A DNA stretch of 64,000 nucleotides from Micromonospora pallida (GCF_900090325.1 NZ_FMHW01000002.1:6511001-6575000); one strand, 5' to 3'. Counted from the stretch's first letter, positions 1 to 6,172 are shown. Program-made: numbers and translations. The notes: a model not told the origin generated them from the letters alone.

Positions 1-319
1 AGATGACCTGCTTGCCGTGGTACGGCGTCAGGTCAAAGGTGAAGTAGACCCGGGACGGTTCGCCACCGTTCCCGTCCTCCCCACTGCCGACCGGTGCGCT
101 GCCGGTGAGCGGGAGGGCGGTGGTGGGTTGGCCGGCGTTGACGACGGTGGCGCTGGTCGCGTCGACGTAGGTGTAGAAGCCCGCGCTGGCGGGCTCGCCA
201 CCACCGACCAGAACGGCCGGGACGGCGAGGAGGGCGGCGAGGCCCGTGACGACGACCCGGCGAGACGATCGGCGTAGGCCGACGGCGGGACCGGTCAGAC
301 CCCCGTGTGGATACGACAA
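1..319 (-). CDS. DNRLRE-domain secreted protein, partial (C-terminus off window)
   Basis: Only the first 106 codons are in the window. The N-terminus has arginines, a hydrophobic stretch (VVVTGLAALLAVPAVLVGG) and an A-S-A signal-peptidase site, followed by the start of a DNRLRE module (TSATVVNAGQPTTALPLTG, then VYFTFDLTPYHGKQ). The start is TTG at 319, placed by a GGAGG (329-333) nine bases upstream. Leader and N-terminus closely match the next gene (477-2894), so the two look like a tandem duplication. DNRLRE modules occur in cell-surface proteins of Gram-positive bacteria. Function is unknown; it is probably exported and wall-associated. Confidence 0.75.
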   Translation of the reverse strand, partial: MSYPHGGLTGPAVGLRRSSRRVVVTGLAALLAVPAVLVGGGEPASAGFYTYVDATSATVVNAGQPTTALPLTGSAPVGSGEDGNGGEPSRVYFTFDLTPYHGKQVI

Positions 320-438
320 GATGGAAAACCTCCGAGGTGGGGCGATCAATTCGATGATCGTAACTATCCAGCGACTCCCTGTCGCCAGTGTTCTGCGGGG
401 CCGGGACTGAACCGCCAGCTCCCGCTGACCAGCACGCC

Positions 439-472
439 GACGGGGCGCCCGGCCGCAGCCGAACGCCCCGTC
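439..472 (-). terminator. hairpin terminator after DNRLRE gene
   Basis: Nine-base inverted repeat GACGGGGCG (439-447) / CGCCCCGTC (464-472), five bases beyond the TAA stop of the minus-strand gene. No T tract, as is common for high-GC actinobacterial terminators. Confidence 0.6.
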
Positions 473-476
473 GTCG

Positions 477-2894
477 TTACCCGTCGATCCAGAAGCTGTA
501 GTAGTTGGAACCGGAGAGCACGCCCGTGGCCGTCCGGGCGCGTACGGTCAGCTCGTGGACGTACGCCGACTCGGCGGTCCACGTCAGCGTCGCCGTGCCG
601 TCCGGACCGACCGGCACGGTCTGCTCGCTCCCGCCGTCGAAGACGTAGACGAACTCCGTTGCACCGGGCAGGCCGGTGGTGAACACGAAGTCGCCGGTGG
701 TGCCCACGGGGCCGCCCTGCCAGCCGAAGACCTCCGAGATGATCGTCGGGGTGTACGGCTCCACCCGGAACGAGTAGAACGCCGCGTCGGTGGTCGTGCC
801 GCTCGCCGTGCGGGCCCGGACCCGCAGCTCCACCCAGCCGTAGTTCTGTTCGTCGTACGCCTGGGGCGTCCACTCGACGGTGGCGCTGCCGTCGGCGTTT
901 GCGGTCACCGTCTTCTCCGCCTCACCCCGGAACGTGTAGACATACGAGGTGACCCCGGTGACCTGGGCGTGCGGCCGGAACGTGAACGACCCGGTCACCC
1001 CCGGCCCGCCCCCGGTGAGGTTCCGCCGATAGACCTCGGAGGCCACCGTGGGGGCGACCGACGTCACGTAGAACTGGTAGGTGACGGTCTCGGACACGAC
1101 GCCCGTGCTGGTCCGGCTGAACACCTCCAGGGTGTGACCGTGGGCGGCGGCTGGGGTGTAGTCGATGGTGGTGGTGCCGTCCGGCCCGGCCGCCACCGTC
1201 CGCTGCTCCCCGTAGTTGAACGAGTAGACGTACTCGGTGACGTCGTCCATCGCCGGCTGGAAGCGGAAGCTGCCGGCCGTGCCGACCGGTGCTCCGTCCT
1301 CCCACTCCGGCCACTGCGCGGACGAGACCACCGGCTCGGTCCGGACCCGGAAGGGGTAGGCAGCCCGGCCGGAGACCAGGCTGTCCCGGGTCCGGCTGGT
1401 CACGTACAGCGTGTTCTCCGTCCGGGTGGGCACCACGGTCACCGTGGCGGAGCCGTCGGCACCGGCCGCGACGGTCTGCTCGGGCTCGTCGTTCAGCCGG
1501 TAGGTGTACGACACCACGTCGTCCATGCCGGGAGCGAAGACGAAGCCGCGCGGCGCGCCCAGTCGGGCGTTCGGGTCGTTGTCGGTGACCCGGGGCGTGG
1601 TGTCCCGGACGATGAACTCGTAGACGACCAGGTCCGACGGAAGACCGGCCCGGTCAACGCTGCGCACGTAGATCCGGTTCGGGCCGTGCCGCTGCGGGGC
1701 GTGGCTGATCGTCGCCGCGCCGGTCGCGTCGGCGGTGACGTGGTTGCTCGGACCCGCGGTGCCCCACTGGTAGCCGGCCACGTCGTCCGCCCCGTTCGGG
1801 CCGAAGGTGAACGTGCCGGGCAGGCCGGCACCGCCGTGCCCGGGGTAATCCCCACCGGACGGGTAGTCGGTTGAGGAGACGGTGGGGGTCGGTGGCCGGA
1901 CCGTGTCGACGGTGAACCGGCACTCCGCCGACCAGCCCGAGTTGGCGTGCTGGTCGCTGGCCCGCACCTGGAAGGCGTACGTGCCACCGTGGGCCAGGTG
2001 GCCGTCGGGCATCCGGTACACCTGGGTGGCGGGTGCCGACATCGGGGAGACCGTCCACTCGGTGCGTTCGGTTGGCCGGTCCACCGGCCACCAGGCGAAC
2101 GTCGCCGACACCGGGTCTCCGGCGTACGACTCCATCCGGTCCGGATCGGTGACGCTGGCCGCCAGCACCGGCGCGGTGGTGGGGACCAGCAGGCCGTCCG
2201 CGCAGGCCCGGCCGTCCACCCGCAGGTTGGTCGGCACGTCGGGAGCGCCGTTCGCCTCGATCGAGATGCCGAGGGTCTTGATCCGCCGCCCGTAGTGCTT
2301 GTTCTCCTCCAGGTCCTCGCCGCCGATCCGGGCCAGGTAGGTGACCGTGTCCAGCTCGGCGTCGACGGCCTGCTGCACCGCCTCGGTGAGCAGGATCTCC
2401 AGGTGGCCACGGCAGGGGGCGTTCGGCGCGACGTCGCCGATCTTCTCCCGTACCGTCGGCGCGTTCTGCCAGGTCGGGGCGGCGGCGGGGGTGTCGGTCC
2501 GCCAGAGTTCGAGGACGCGGGGCCTGTCGCAGTCGTTGGCGGCCGTCTCACCACTCATTCCCATCGCCCGGATGATCTGCTTGTTTCGGTACGGGGTCAG
2601 GTCGAAGGTGAAGTACGCCCGCGAGGTGTGCCTCCCGTCGGCGTCCTCCCAGGTGCCGACCGGCACGTTGCCGTCGGTGACCGGGAACGCGGTGGTCGGC
2701 CGGGCCGAGTCGGTGAAGGTGGCGCTGGTCGGCGTGACATAGCGGGTCAGGGCCGCCGAGGCTGGCTGCCCAGTGGCGAGCAGTGCGCCGCCAGCGGCGA
2801 GGAGGGCGGCCAGTCCGCCACCCAGGAAACGCCGCAATATTGATCGACTTGTGCCGATCATTGCGCCGGTGGTGCCCCCGTGTGAACGCAGCAA
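477..2894 (-). CDS. secreted DNRLRE protein with five Ig-like repeats
   Basis: About 805 residues. The signal peptide ends near residue 47 (TGQPASA). A DNRLRE module follows (about 50-185), including YFTFDLTPYRNKQ. The rest is a tandem series of roughly 90-residue beta-rich repeats; five share a G-T-x-G-x-F-x-F start and a Y-x-Y-x-F-x-x-x-x-E-x-T-V core. TTG at 2894 is chosen because GGAGG lies eight bases upstream and the paralogue at 1-319 starts at the equivalent TTG; ATG at 2861 is the alternative. It is likely a cell-surface or extracellular adhesive protein. No catalytic motif was seen. It lies downstream of the tRNA array on the same strand. Confidence 0.8.
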   Translation of the reverse strand: MLRSHGGTTGAMIGTSRSILRRFLGGGLAALLAAGGALLATGQPASAALTRYVTPTSATFTDSARPTTAFPVTDGNVPVGTWEDADGRHTSRAYFTFDLTPYRNKQIIRAMGMSGETAANDCDRPRVLELWRTDTPAAAPTWQNAPTVREKIGDVAPNAPCRGHLEILLTEAVQQAVDAELDTVTYLARIGGEDLEENKHYGRRIKTLGISIEANGAPDVPTNLRVDGRACADGLLVPTTAPVLAASVTDPDRMESYAGDPVSATFAWWPVDRPTERTEWTVSPMSAPATQVYRMPDGHLAHGGTYAFQVRASDQHANSGWSAECRFTVDTVRPPTPTVSSTDYPSGGDYPGHGGAGLPGTFTFGPNGADDVAGYQWGTAGPSNHVTADATGAATISHAPQRHGPNRIYVRSVDRAGLPSDLVVYEFIVRDTTPRVTDNDPNARLGAPRGFVFAPGMDDVVSYTYRLNDEPEQTVAAGADGSATVTVVPTRTENTLYVTSRTRDSLVSGRAAYPFRVRTEPVVSSAQWPEWEDGAPVGTAGSFRFQPAMDDVTEYVYSFNYGEQRTVAAGPDGTTTIDYTPAAAHGHTLEVFSRTSTGVVSETVTYQFYVTSVAPTVASEVYRRNLTGGGPGVTGSFTFRPHAQVTGVTSYVYTFRGEAEKTVTANADGSATVEWTPQAYDEQNYGWVELRVRARTASGTTTDAAFYSFRVEPYTPTIISEVFGWQGGPVGTTGDFVFTTGLPGATEFVYVFDGGSEQTVPVGPDGTATLTWTAESAYVHELTVRARTATGVLSGSNYYSFWIDG

Positions 2895-3113
2895 GATGGG
2901 ATCCTCCGAGGTGAGGGTGGGATTTTTATGATCGTAACTGTCCCTGGCTGGCCGTACCCCCGGTTTTTTGGCTGATGTCCGCAGCCATTGCGACCGATGT
3001 GGACGGCGCTTGGCGCGAACTTTGTCAGAAGATTGAGCATCGACCGGCATGCCGCTGATGGGCGTTTTGTCTAGTGCGCTGTCGAGGCTGATCCACCGCA
3101 CGTACGCCTGCGC
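2895..3113. other. leader/promoter region between tRNA array and DNRLRE gene
   Basis: No gene is supported here. The 3' part (toward 2895) shares a conserved leader with the paralogue (GTTACGATCAT, then CACCTCGGAGG). No clear terminator is seen between the last tRNA and this gene, so read-through is possible. Confidence 0.5.
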
Positions 3114-3136
3114 CTCAACCCCACAGTGGATGGCAT
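3114..3136 (+). repeat. left inverted repeat of tRNA array
   Basis: 23 bp whose core CCACAGTGGATGGCAT is the exact reverse complement of part of 6214-6236. The full arms differ only at 3120 (C here, T in the other arm). It ends two bases from the 3' end of tRNA-Cys. Confidence 0.85.
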
Positions 3137-3138
3137 CG

Positions 3139-3209
3139 AGGCCGTGCGGGGAATCGAACCCCGGTGCGCGGTTTTGCAGACCGCTCCCTGACCACTCGGG
3201 CACACGACC
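3139..3209 (-). tRNA. tRNA-Cys(GCA)
   Basis: 71 nt, loop CTGCAAA, acceptor GGTCGTG/CACGGCC with one G-T pair. It is the last (3'-most) gene of the array. CCA is not encoded. Confidence 0.9.
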
Positions 3210-3220
3210 AAGGCGACACG

Positions 3221-3293
3221 TGCCCCCGGCAGGGTTCGAACCTGCGACCTTCGGATCCGGAATCCGACGCGCTATCCACTGCGCTACGGGGGC
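3221..3293 (-). tRNA. tRNA-Arg(CCG)
   Basis: 73 nt, perfect acceptor GCCCCCG/CGGGGGC, loop TTCCGGA, A73. No encoded CCA. Confidence 0.9.
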
Positions 3294-3297
3294 TTGG

Positions 3298-3381
3298 TGG
3301 AAGTGGAGAGATTCGAACTCCCAGAGCGCTGACGCACCCGGTTTACAGCCGGGCCCACCTCACCATCGGTGGCGCACTTCC
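3298..3381 (-). tRNA. tRNA-Tyr(GTA)
   Basis: 84 nt with a normal long (class II) variable arm, acceptor GGAAGTG/CACTTCC, loop CTGTAAA, encoded CCA. It shows that the array keeps class II architecture for Tyr and Ser although its Leu tRNAs lack it. Confidence 0.9.
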
Positions 3382-3385
3382 ATGG

Positions 3386-3458
3386 GGTGACTGGCGGGAC
3401 TCGAACCCGCGAACCTCCCGGGCCACAACCGGGCGCTCTACCGCTGAGCTACAGCCAC
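3386..3458 (-). tRNA. tRNA-His(GTG)
   Basis: 73 nt, loop TTGTGGC, C73, encoded CCA. The base before position 1 is T, so the G-1 needed by HisRS is not templated and would have to be added after transcription or be absent. Confidence 0.85.
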
Positions 3459-3460
3459 AG

Positions 3461-3532
3461 TGCCCGCACCTGGATTCGAACCAGGGCAACCCGGTGTGTG
3501 GGACCGGTGCTCTACCACTGAGCTACACGGGC
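3461..3532 (-). tRNA. tRNA-Val(CAC), C33 variant
   Basis: 72 nt, anticodon stem CCGGT/ACCGG, loop CCCACAC. Position 33 is C instead of the near-universal U. The other arms look normal. Confidence 0.82.
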
Positions 3533-3560
3533 GGAAACGGGGCAATGCCCCGGGGGAACG

Positions 3561-3634
3561 CTCCGGCGGCAGGACTCGAACCTGCACATGTACGGATTAA
3601 CAATCCGCTGCCCTGCCAGTTGGGCGACACCGGA
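3561..3634 (-). tRNA. tRNA-Asn(GTT)
   Basis: 74 nt, acceptor TCCGGTG/CGCCGGA, G73, loop TTGTTAA. A CGGGGCA/TGCCCCG hairpin (3538-3552) lies in the spacer on its 3' side. Confidence 0.88.
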
Positions 3635-3639
3635 ATGAG

Positions 3640-3714
3640 TAGAGCCGACGGGACTCGAACCCGCACATGTCCGGATTGAAAGTCCGGCGACTTTGCCACT
3701 TCGTCTACGGCTCC
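3640..3714 (-). tRNA. tRNA-Glu(TTC)
   Basis: 75 nt, acceptor GGAGCCG/CGGCTCT, loop CTTTCAA, A73. No encoded CCA. Confidence 0.87.
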
Positions 3715-3718
3715 ACGG

Positions 3719-3791
3719 TGCCCGGAAGCGGAGTCGAACCGCTGGCCTCTGCCATGTCGTGGCAGCGCTCTACCGACTGAGCTATCCGGAC
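3719..3791 (-). tRNA. tRNA-Val(GAC), C33 variant
   Basis: 73 nt, acceptor GTCCGGA/TCCGGGC, perfect anticodon stem CTGCC/GGCAG, loop ACGACAT. Position 33 is C, as in the array's other Val tRNA. Confidence 0.83.
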
Positions 3792-3795
3792 CTGG

Positions 3796-3871
3796 TAGCG
3801 GGGGCGGGATTTGAACCCGCGATCTCCGGCTTATGAGGCCGGCGAGGACGACCTAACTCCTCTACCCCGCA
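3796..3871 (-). tRNA. tRNA-Met(CAT), initiator-like
   Basis: 76 nt, loop CTCATAA, encoded CCA. Two initiator traits are visible: a mismatched 1:72 pair (T-T) on an otherwise perfect GCGGGG/CCCCGC acceptor, and an A11-T24 pair in the D stem. The anticodon stem has G29-G30-C31 rather than the three G-C pairs of standard initiators, so the role (initiator, weak initiator or elongator) is uncertain. Confidence 0.8.
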
Positions 3872-3873
3872 AG

Positions 3874-3945
3874 TGCGGCACCCGGGAATCGAACCCGGCG
3901 CACACGGCTTAGAAGGCCGCAGAGCGCATCCAGCGCACGTACCGC
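3874..3945 (-). tRNA. tRNA-Arg(TCT)
   Basis: 72 nt, acceptor GCGGTAC/GTGCCGC, loop CTTCTAA. Position 8 is G rather than the conserved U, the D loop is only about five bases, and the outer anticodon-stem pair is mismatched. It decodes the rare AGA codon. Confidence 0.8.
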
Positions 3946-3949
3946 GAAG

Positions 3950-4021
3950 TGCCCCCGGGGAATTACGATATCCCGTCTCACCGATTAAGAGTCGGTTGCT
4001 CTTCCTCTGAGCTACGGAGGC
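3950..4021 (-). tRNA. tRNA-Lys(CTT) with aberrant T arm
   Basis: 72 nt. Acceptor, D and anticodon arms are normal (stem ACCGA/TCGGT, loop CTCTTAA). The T arm is rewritten: positions 53-61 read TATCGTAAT instead of GTTCRAATC, which removes the 53:61 G-C pair and swaps T54/A58 to A54/T58. CCA is not encoded. Confidence 0.75.
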
Positions 4022-4025
4022 TTGG

Positions 4026-4110
4026 CGGAAGGTAAAGGAGTCGAACCCTCGGGCTCTCACCCGGTACCGGTTTTCGAGACCGGCTGCGGACCTGTTCCGC
4101 ACTACCTTCC
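4026..4110 (-). tRNA. tRNA-Ser(CGA)
   Basis: 85 nt with a long variable arm, acceptor GGAAGGT/ACCTTCC, G73, loop CTCGAAA, encoded CCA. Confidence 0.9.
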
Positions 4111-4115
4111 GCGAG

Positions 4116-4189
4116 TCGGGTAGACAGGATTTGAACCTGCGTCCTTCCGGTCCCAAACCGGACGCGCCACCAAACTGCGCCACTACCCG
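4116..4189 (-). tRNA. tRNA-Pro(TGG), copy 1
   Basis: 74 nt, acceptor CGGGTAG/CTACCCG with the C1-G72 and A73 typical of Pro tRNA, loop TTTGGGA. Confidence 0.88.
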
Positions 4190-4194
4190 ATGCG

Positions 4195-4267
4195 TGCCCC
4201 TGGCAGGATTCGAACCTGCGGCCTCCTGGTTCGTAGCCAGGCGCTCTATCCACTGAGCTACAGGGGC
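4195..4267 (-). tRNA. tRNA-Arg(ACG)
   Basis: 73 nt, acceptor GCCCCTG with its wobble-free partner, loop CTACGAA. A34 would need TadA deamination to inosine. Confidence 0.9.
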
Positions 4268-4281
4268 AAGGCGTTGCTGCG

Positions 4282-4354
4282 TGCCGACGAGAGGAATCGA
4301 ACCTCCGACTCCCGCCTTATCAGGGCGGTGCTCTGACCGCTGAGCTACGACGGC
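4282..4354 (-). tRNA. tRNA-Ile(GAT)
   Basis: 73 nt, loop CTGATAA, A73. The acceptor GCCGTCG/CGTCGGC carries a T5-T68 mismatch, and the outer T-stem pair is also mismatched. Confidence 0.85.
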
Positions 4355-4358
4355 TCGG

Positions 4359-4445
4359 CGAAGGGTGAGGGATTTGAACCCCCGGCGGGCGGACCCGCTC
4401 CGCGCTAGCAACGCGGTGCCATCGACCAGACTCGGCCAACCCTTC
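4359..4445 (-). tRNA. tRNA-Ser(GCT)
   Basis: 87 nt with a long variable arm, acceptor GAAGGGT/ACCCTTC, G73, loop TTGCTAG. Confidence 0.9.
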
Positions 4446-4450
4446 ATGCG

Positions 4451-4522
4451 CGCCAACGACGGGAATCGAACCCGCGGCCCTCCGATCGACAGTCGGATGC
4501 TCTACCACTGAGCTACGTCGGC
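4451..4522 (-). tRNA. tRNA-Asp(GTC)
   Basis: 72 nt, acceptor GCCGACG/CGTTGGC, loop CTGTCGA, G73 as required by AspRS. Confidence 0.9.
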
Positions 4523-4526
4523 ATGG

Positions 4527-4595
4527 TGGATCGACGGGGAGTCGAACCCCGCACGCGAGGCTTGCAAAGCGACGCTGTGCACCAGCACTCGACCC
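4527..4595 (-). tRNA. tRNA-Ala(TGC), reduced
   Basis: Only 69 nt. The AlaRS determinant G3-T70 is kept in the acceptor GGGTCGA/TCGATCC, with A73 and encoded CCA. The D arm is shortened (GTGC-TGGT-GCAC), and the anticodon stem GTCGC/GCCTC has two mismatches around loop TTTGCAA. It could still be charged, because AlaRS reads the acceptor stem. Confidence 0.72.
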
Positions 4596-4599
4596 ATGG

Positions 4600-4674
4600 C
4601 TCGGTTGGCCGGAATCGAACCGGCTTCTCCCGGCTGCCCGGGGGCAGCGGTCCCGTTCCGCCTACGACCTGCCG
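4600..4674 (-). pseudogene. degenerate tRNA-like gene, anticodon undetermined
   Basis: A perfect T arm (GCCGG-TTCGATT-CCGGC), G73 and encoded CCA are present at normal spacing between two tRNAs. The 5' acceptor half does not pair with CAACCGA beyond three bases. The middle offers two competing hairpins: GCTGC/GCAGC with a six-base loop CCCCGG, and GGCGG/CCGCT with loop AACGGGA. Gly(CCC) or Pro(CGG) are possible readings, but neither gives a full cloverleaf. Confidence 0.55.
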
Positions 4675-4749
4675 TGCCCGGAGAGGGACTCGAACCCCCA
4701 CTGAACGCGTCCTGAACGCGTTGCCTCCTGCCATTTGGGCTACCCGGAC
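4675..4749 (-). tRNA. tRNA-Leu(CAG) on a class I body
   Basis: 75 nt, acceptor GTCCGGG/TCCGGGC, stem ACGCG/CGCGT, loop TTCAGGA. The variable region is five bases (TCAGT) rather than the long arm normal for bacterial tRNA-Leu. Confidence 0.8.
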
Positions 4750-4765
4750 AAGTTTCCTCGACCCG

Positions 4766-4790
4766 GGGGCGAAGGTGTGCCCTTCGCCCC
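4766..4790 (-). other. hairpin in array spacer
   Basis: Ten-base perfect stem GGGGCGAAGG/CCTTCGCCCC with loop TGTGC, in the 51-base gap between tRNA-Met and tRNA-Leu. It could be a processing or pausing signal. No T tract. Confidence 0.5.
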
Positions 4791-4800
4791 GAAGCCGTGG

Positions 4801-4872
4801 TGCCGACGCCCGGTGTCGATCCGGGTGCCTTCCGGTTATGAGCCGGATGCTCTGCCGTTGAGCTACGTCGGC
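4801..4872 (-). tRNA. tRNA-CAT (elongator Met or Ile2)
   Basis: 72 nt, perfect acceptor GCCGACG/CGTCGGC, loop CTCATAA, encoded CCA. T-loop position 54 is A, not T. Whether C34 becomes lysidine (Ile, AUA) cannot be read from the sequence. Confidence 0.8.
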
Positions 4873-4880
4873 GTGGTTGG

Positions 4881-4954
4881 AGCCGATGACAGGAATCGAA
4901 CCTGCGTCCGCCGCATTACAGGTGCGGTGCTCGACCATCGTGAGCTCCACCGGC
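4881..4954 (-). tRNA. tRNA-Thr(TGT), C33 variant
   Basis: 74 nt, acceptor GCCGGTG/CATCGGC, perfect stem CCGCA/TGCGG, loop CCTGTAA, encoded CCA. The ordinary chromosomal tRNA-Thr(TGT) at 18738 has loop CTTGTAA, so position 33 differs between two isoacceptors in the same window. Confidence 0.85.
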
Positions 4955-4958
4955 TTGG

Positions 4959-5034
4959 TGCCCTCGGCACGACTCGAACGTGCACGTTGACCAGGATCTC
5001 GGCCTGGCGCCTCTCCCAGTTGGGCCACGAGGGC
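4959..5034 (-). tRNA. tRNA-Leu(GAG), class I body, C33
   Basis: 76 nt, acceptor GCCCTCG/CGAGGGC, stem CCAGG/CCTGG, loop CCGAGAT with C33. The variable region is seven bases (TCAACGT). CCA is encoded. Confidence 0.8.
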
Positions 5035-5039
5035 GTGCG

Positions 5040-5112
5040 CTGCGGGCGGAGGACTCGAACCTCCAACCTTCCGGATCAGAGCCGGACGTGCTGCCAGTTG
5101 CACCAGCCCGCA
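5040..5112 (-). tRNA. tRNA-Gln(CTG)
   Basis: 73 nt, acceptor TGCGGGC/GCCCGCA with T1-A72 and G73 as expected for Gln, loop CTCTGAT. Confidence 0.9.
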
Positions 5113-5117
5113 TCGGC

Positions 5118-5143
5118 GGCCGGCGGGCAGAGGCCCGCCGGCC
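5118..5143 (-). terminator. hairpin after HNH gene
   Basis: Eleven-base perfect stem GGCCGGCGGGC/GCCCGCCGGCC just after the HNH stop codon (5149) and before tRNA-Gln. It could terminate the HNH message or mark its excision from a longer array transcript. Confidence 0.55.
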
Positions 5144-5148
5144 GGTGA

Positions 5149-5592
5149 TCAGCGCTGCACCATGCCCGACCAGGTGGGCACCGACGGCGGGAACCGCAGT
5201 TCCATCCCCGCCTCGGCGGGGGTCAGGTCACCCTTGCGCTGGTTGCAGGCGTAGCACGCGCCGATCGTGTTCTTCCAGCTGTTCCGGCCGCCCCGCGAGC
5301 GGGGCAGGATGTGGTCGACGGTGGTGGCCGTCGACGGGCAGTACGCGCACCGGTAGCCGTCGCGGCGCAGCACGCCGGACTTGGACCAGCCGGGACCGCT
5401 GCGGTACCGCCACCTGGTGACGACGTACCGGACCAGGCGCAGGACGCGCGGCATCGGGAAGACGCCGAGGTGCCGGTCCGGCTCGGCTTCGTGGATCTCG
5501 GCGACCCGGCGCATCAGCATCCGGATCGCGTGTTGGACGGGGACCCGGTGCAGTGGTCCCAGGTCGGCGTTGAGCACGAGCACGGCGTTCAC
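5149..5592 (-). CDS. HNH endonuclease embedded in tRNA array
   Basis: 147 residues from a GTG start with AGGGAGGG upstream. The C-terminal half carries an HNH nuclease: C-A-Y-C, then T-V-D-H-I-L-P-R-S-R-G-G, then N-T-I-G-A-C-Y-A-C-N. Two Cys pairs should bind structural zinc, and the D-H pair and N form the metal centre. The N-terminal helix-rich part (LNADLGPLHRVPVQHAIRML) is typical of small stand-alone HNH proteins in phages and actinobacteria. It lies between tRNA-Gln and tRNA-Gly on the same strand. The role is inferred: a homing-type nuclease spreading the array, or a nuclease acting in tRNA or DNA metabolism. The alternative in-frame start upstream runs into the preceding tRNA and is rejected. 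Confidence 0.85.
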   Translation of the reverse strand: MNAVLVLNADLGPLHRVPVQHAIRMLMRRVAEIHEAEPDRHLGVFPMPRVLRLVRYVVTRWRYRSGPGWSKSGVLRRDGYRCAYCPSTATTVDHILPRSRGGRNSWKNTIGACYACNQRKGDLTPAEAGMELRFPPSVPTWSGMVQR

Positions 5593-5645
5593 CGGGCCCT
5601 CCCTTCTTCTTGACGGTTGGTGGTGAGAGACGACTTGGTGGTGAG

Positions 5646-5718
5646 AGCGGACGACGGGGTTCGAACCCGTGACCTCGACGTTGGCAACGTCGCGCGCTAC
5701 CGGCTGCGCCACGTCCGC
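5646..5718 (-). tRNA. tRNA-Gly(GCC)
   Basis: 73 nt, perfect acceptor GCGGACG/CGTCCGC, T73 as expected for Gly, loop TTGCCAA. First tRNA upstream of the HNH gene. Confidence 0.9.
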
Positions 5719-5743
5719 AAGGGGGCCGTCTACGACGGCGGGG

Positions 5744-5818
5744 TGCCGAGGGCGGGACTCGAACCCGCAACGACGGAGGTTTGAGCTCCGCGCCTCGTGC
5801 CTGTTGGGCTACCTCGGC
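5744..5818 (-). tRNA. tRNA-Leu(CAA) on a class I body
   Basis: 75 nt, acceptor GCCGAGG/CCTCGGC, stem CGGAG/CTCCG, loop CTCAAAC. The variable region is only five bases (TCGTT). Third Leu-anticodon tRNA of the array without a long variable arm. Confidence 0.82.
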
Positions 5819-5827
5819 AAGGACAAG

Positions 5828-5898
5828 AGCGGTACCGGGGAATCGAACCCCGACCTACTGCTTGGAAGGCAGCAGCTCTCCCGTTGAGCTAGTACCGC
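5828..5898 (-). tRNA. tRNA-Gly(TCC)
   Basis: 71 nt, perfect acceptor GCGGTAC/GTACCGC, T73, loop CTTCCAA. Confidence 0.9.
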
Positions 5899-5909
5899 GT
5901 GTGGTTGCG

Positions 5910-5984
5910 TAGGCCGTACGGGGCTCGAACCCGTAAACCTCCTGGCTGAGAACCAGGCGAGCTGCCAGCTTGCTCCAACGGCCC
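5910..5984 (-). tRNA. tRNA-Glu(CTC)
   Basis: 75 nt, acceptor GGGCCGT/ACGGCCT, stem CCTGG/CCAGG, loop TTCTCAG, A73. Confidence 0.87.
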
Positions 5985-6013
5985 AGGGAGCCGGCGGAAG
6001 GCCGGCCCGTACG

Positions 6014-6086
6014 TGGAGAAGAGGGGACTCGAACCCCTGGCCCCCGCCCTGCCGAGGCGGTGCTCTGCCAACTGAGCTACATCCCC
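6014..6086 (-). tRNA. tRNA-Ala(GGC), C33 variant
   Basis: 73 nt, acceptor GGGGATG/CTTCTCC with the G3-T70 AlaRS determinant and a T6-T67 mismatch, stem CCGCC/GGCGG, loop TCGGCAG (C33). Confidence 0.82.
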
Positions 6087-6090
6087 ATGG

Positions 6091-6162
6091 TCCGGGACCG
6101 GGGTGTCGAACCCCGTGTCTCCTGCTCCCAAAGCAGGCGGTTTACCGTCTCCCTCGCCCCGG
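6091..6162 (-). tRNA. tRNA-Pro(TGG), copy 2
   Basis: 72 nt, acceptor CCGGGGC/GTCCCGG with C1-G72 and A73, stem CCTGC/GCAGG, loop TTTGGGA, encoded CCA. The D stem is poorly paired. It duplicates the anticodon of 4116-4189 on a different body. First gene transcribed inside the array. Confidence 0.78.
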
Positions 6163-6172
6163 TAGGTGTTGC

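Noticed and set aside
2895-3203. Upstream extension of the DNRLRE frame encoding YVRWISLDSALDKTPISG
   Set aside because: It runs through the inverted repeat and tRNA-Cys, has no start with a ribosome site, and the real start at 2894 is matched in the paralogue.
3049-5148. Plus-strand open frames over the tRNA region (for example 3049-3390, 4735-5148)
   Set aside because: They are antisense reads of T arms and anticodon arms; the same GTTCGA-derived peptides recur for each tRNA.
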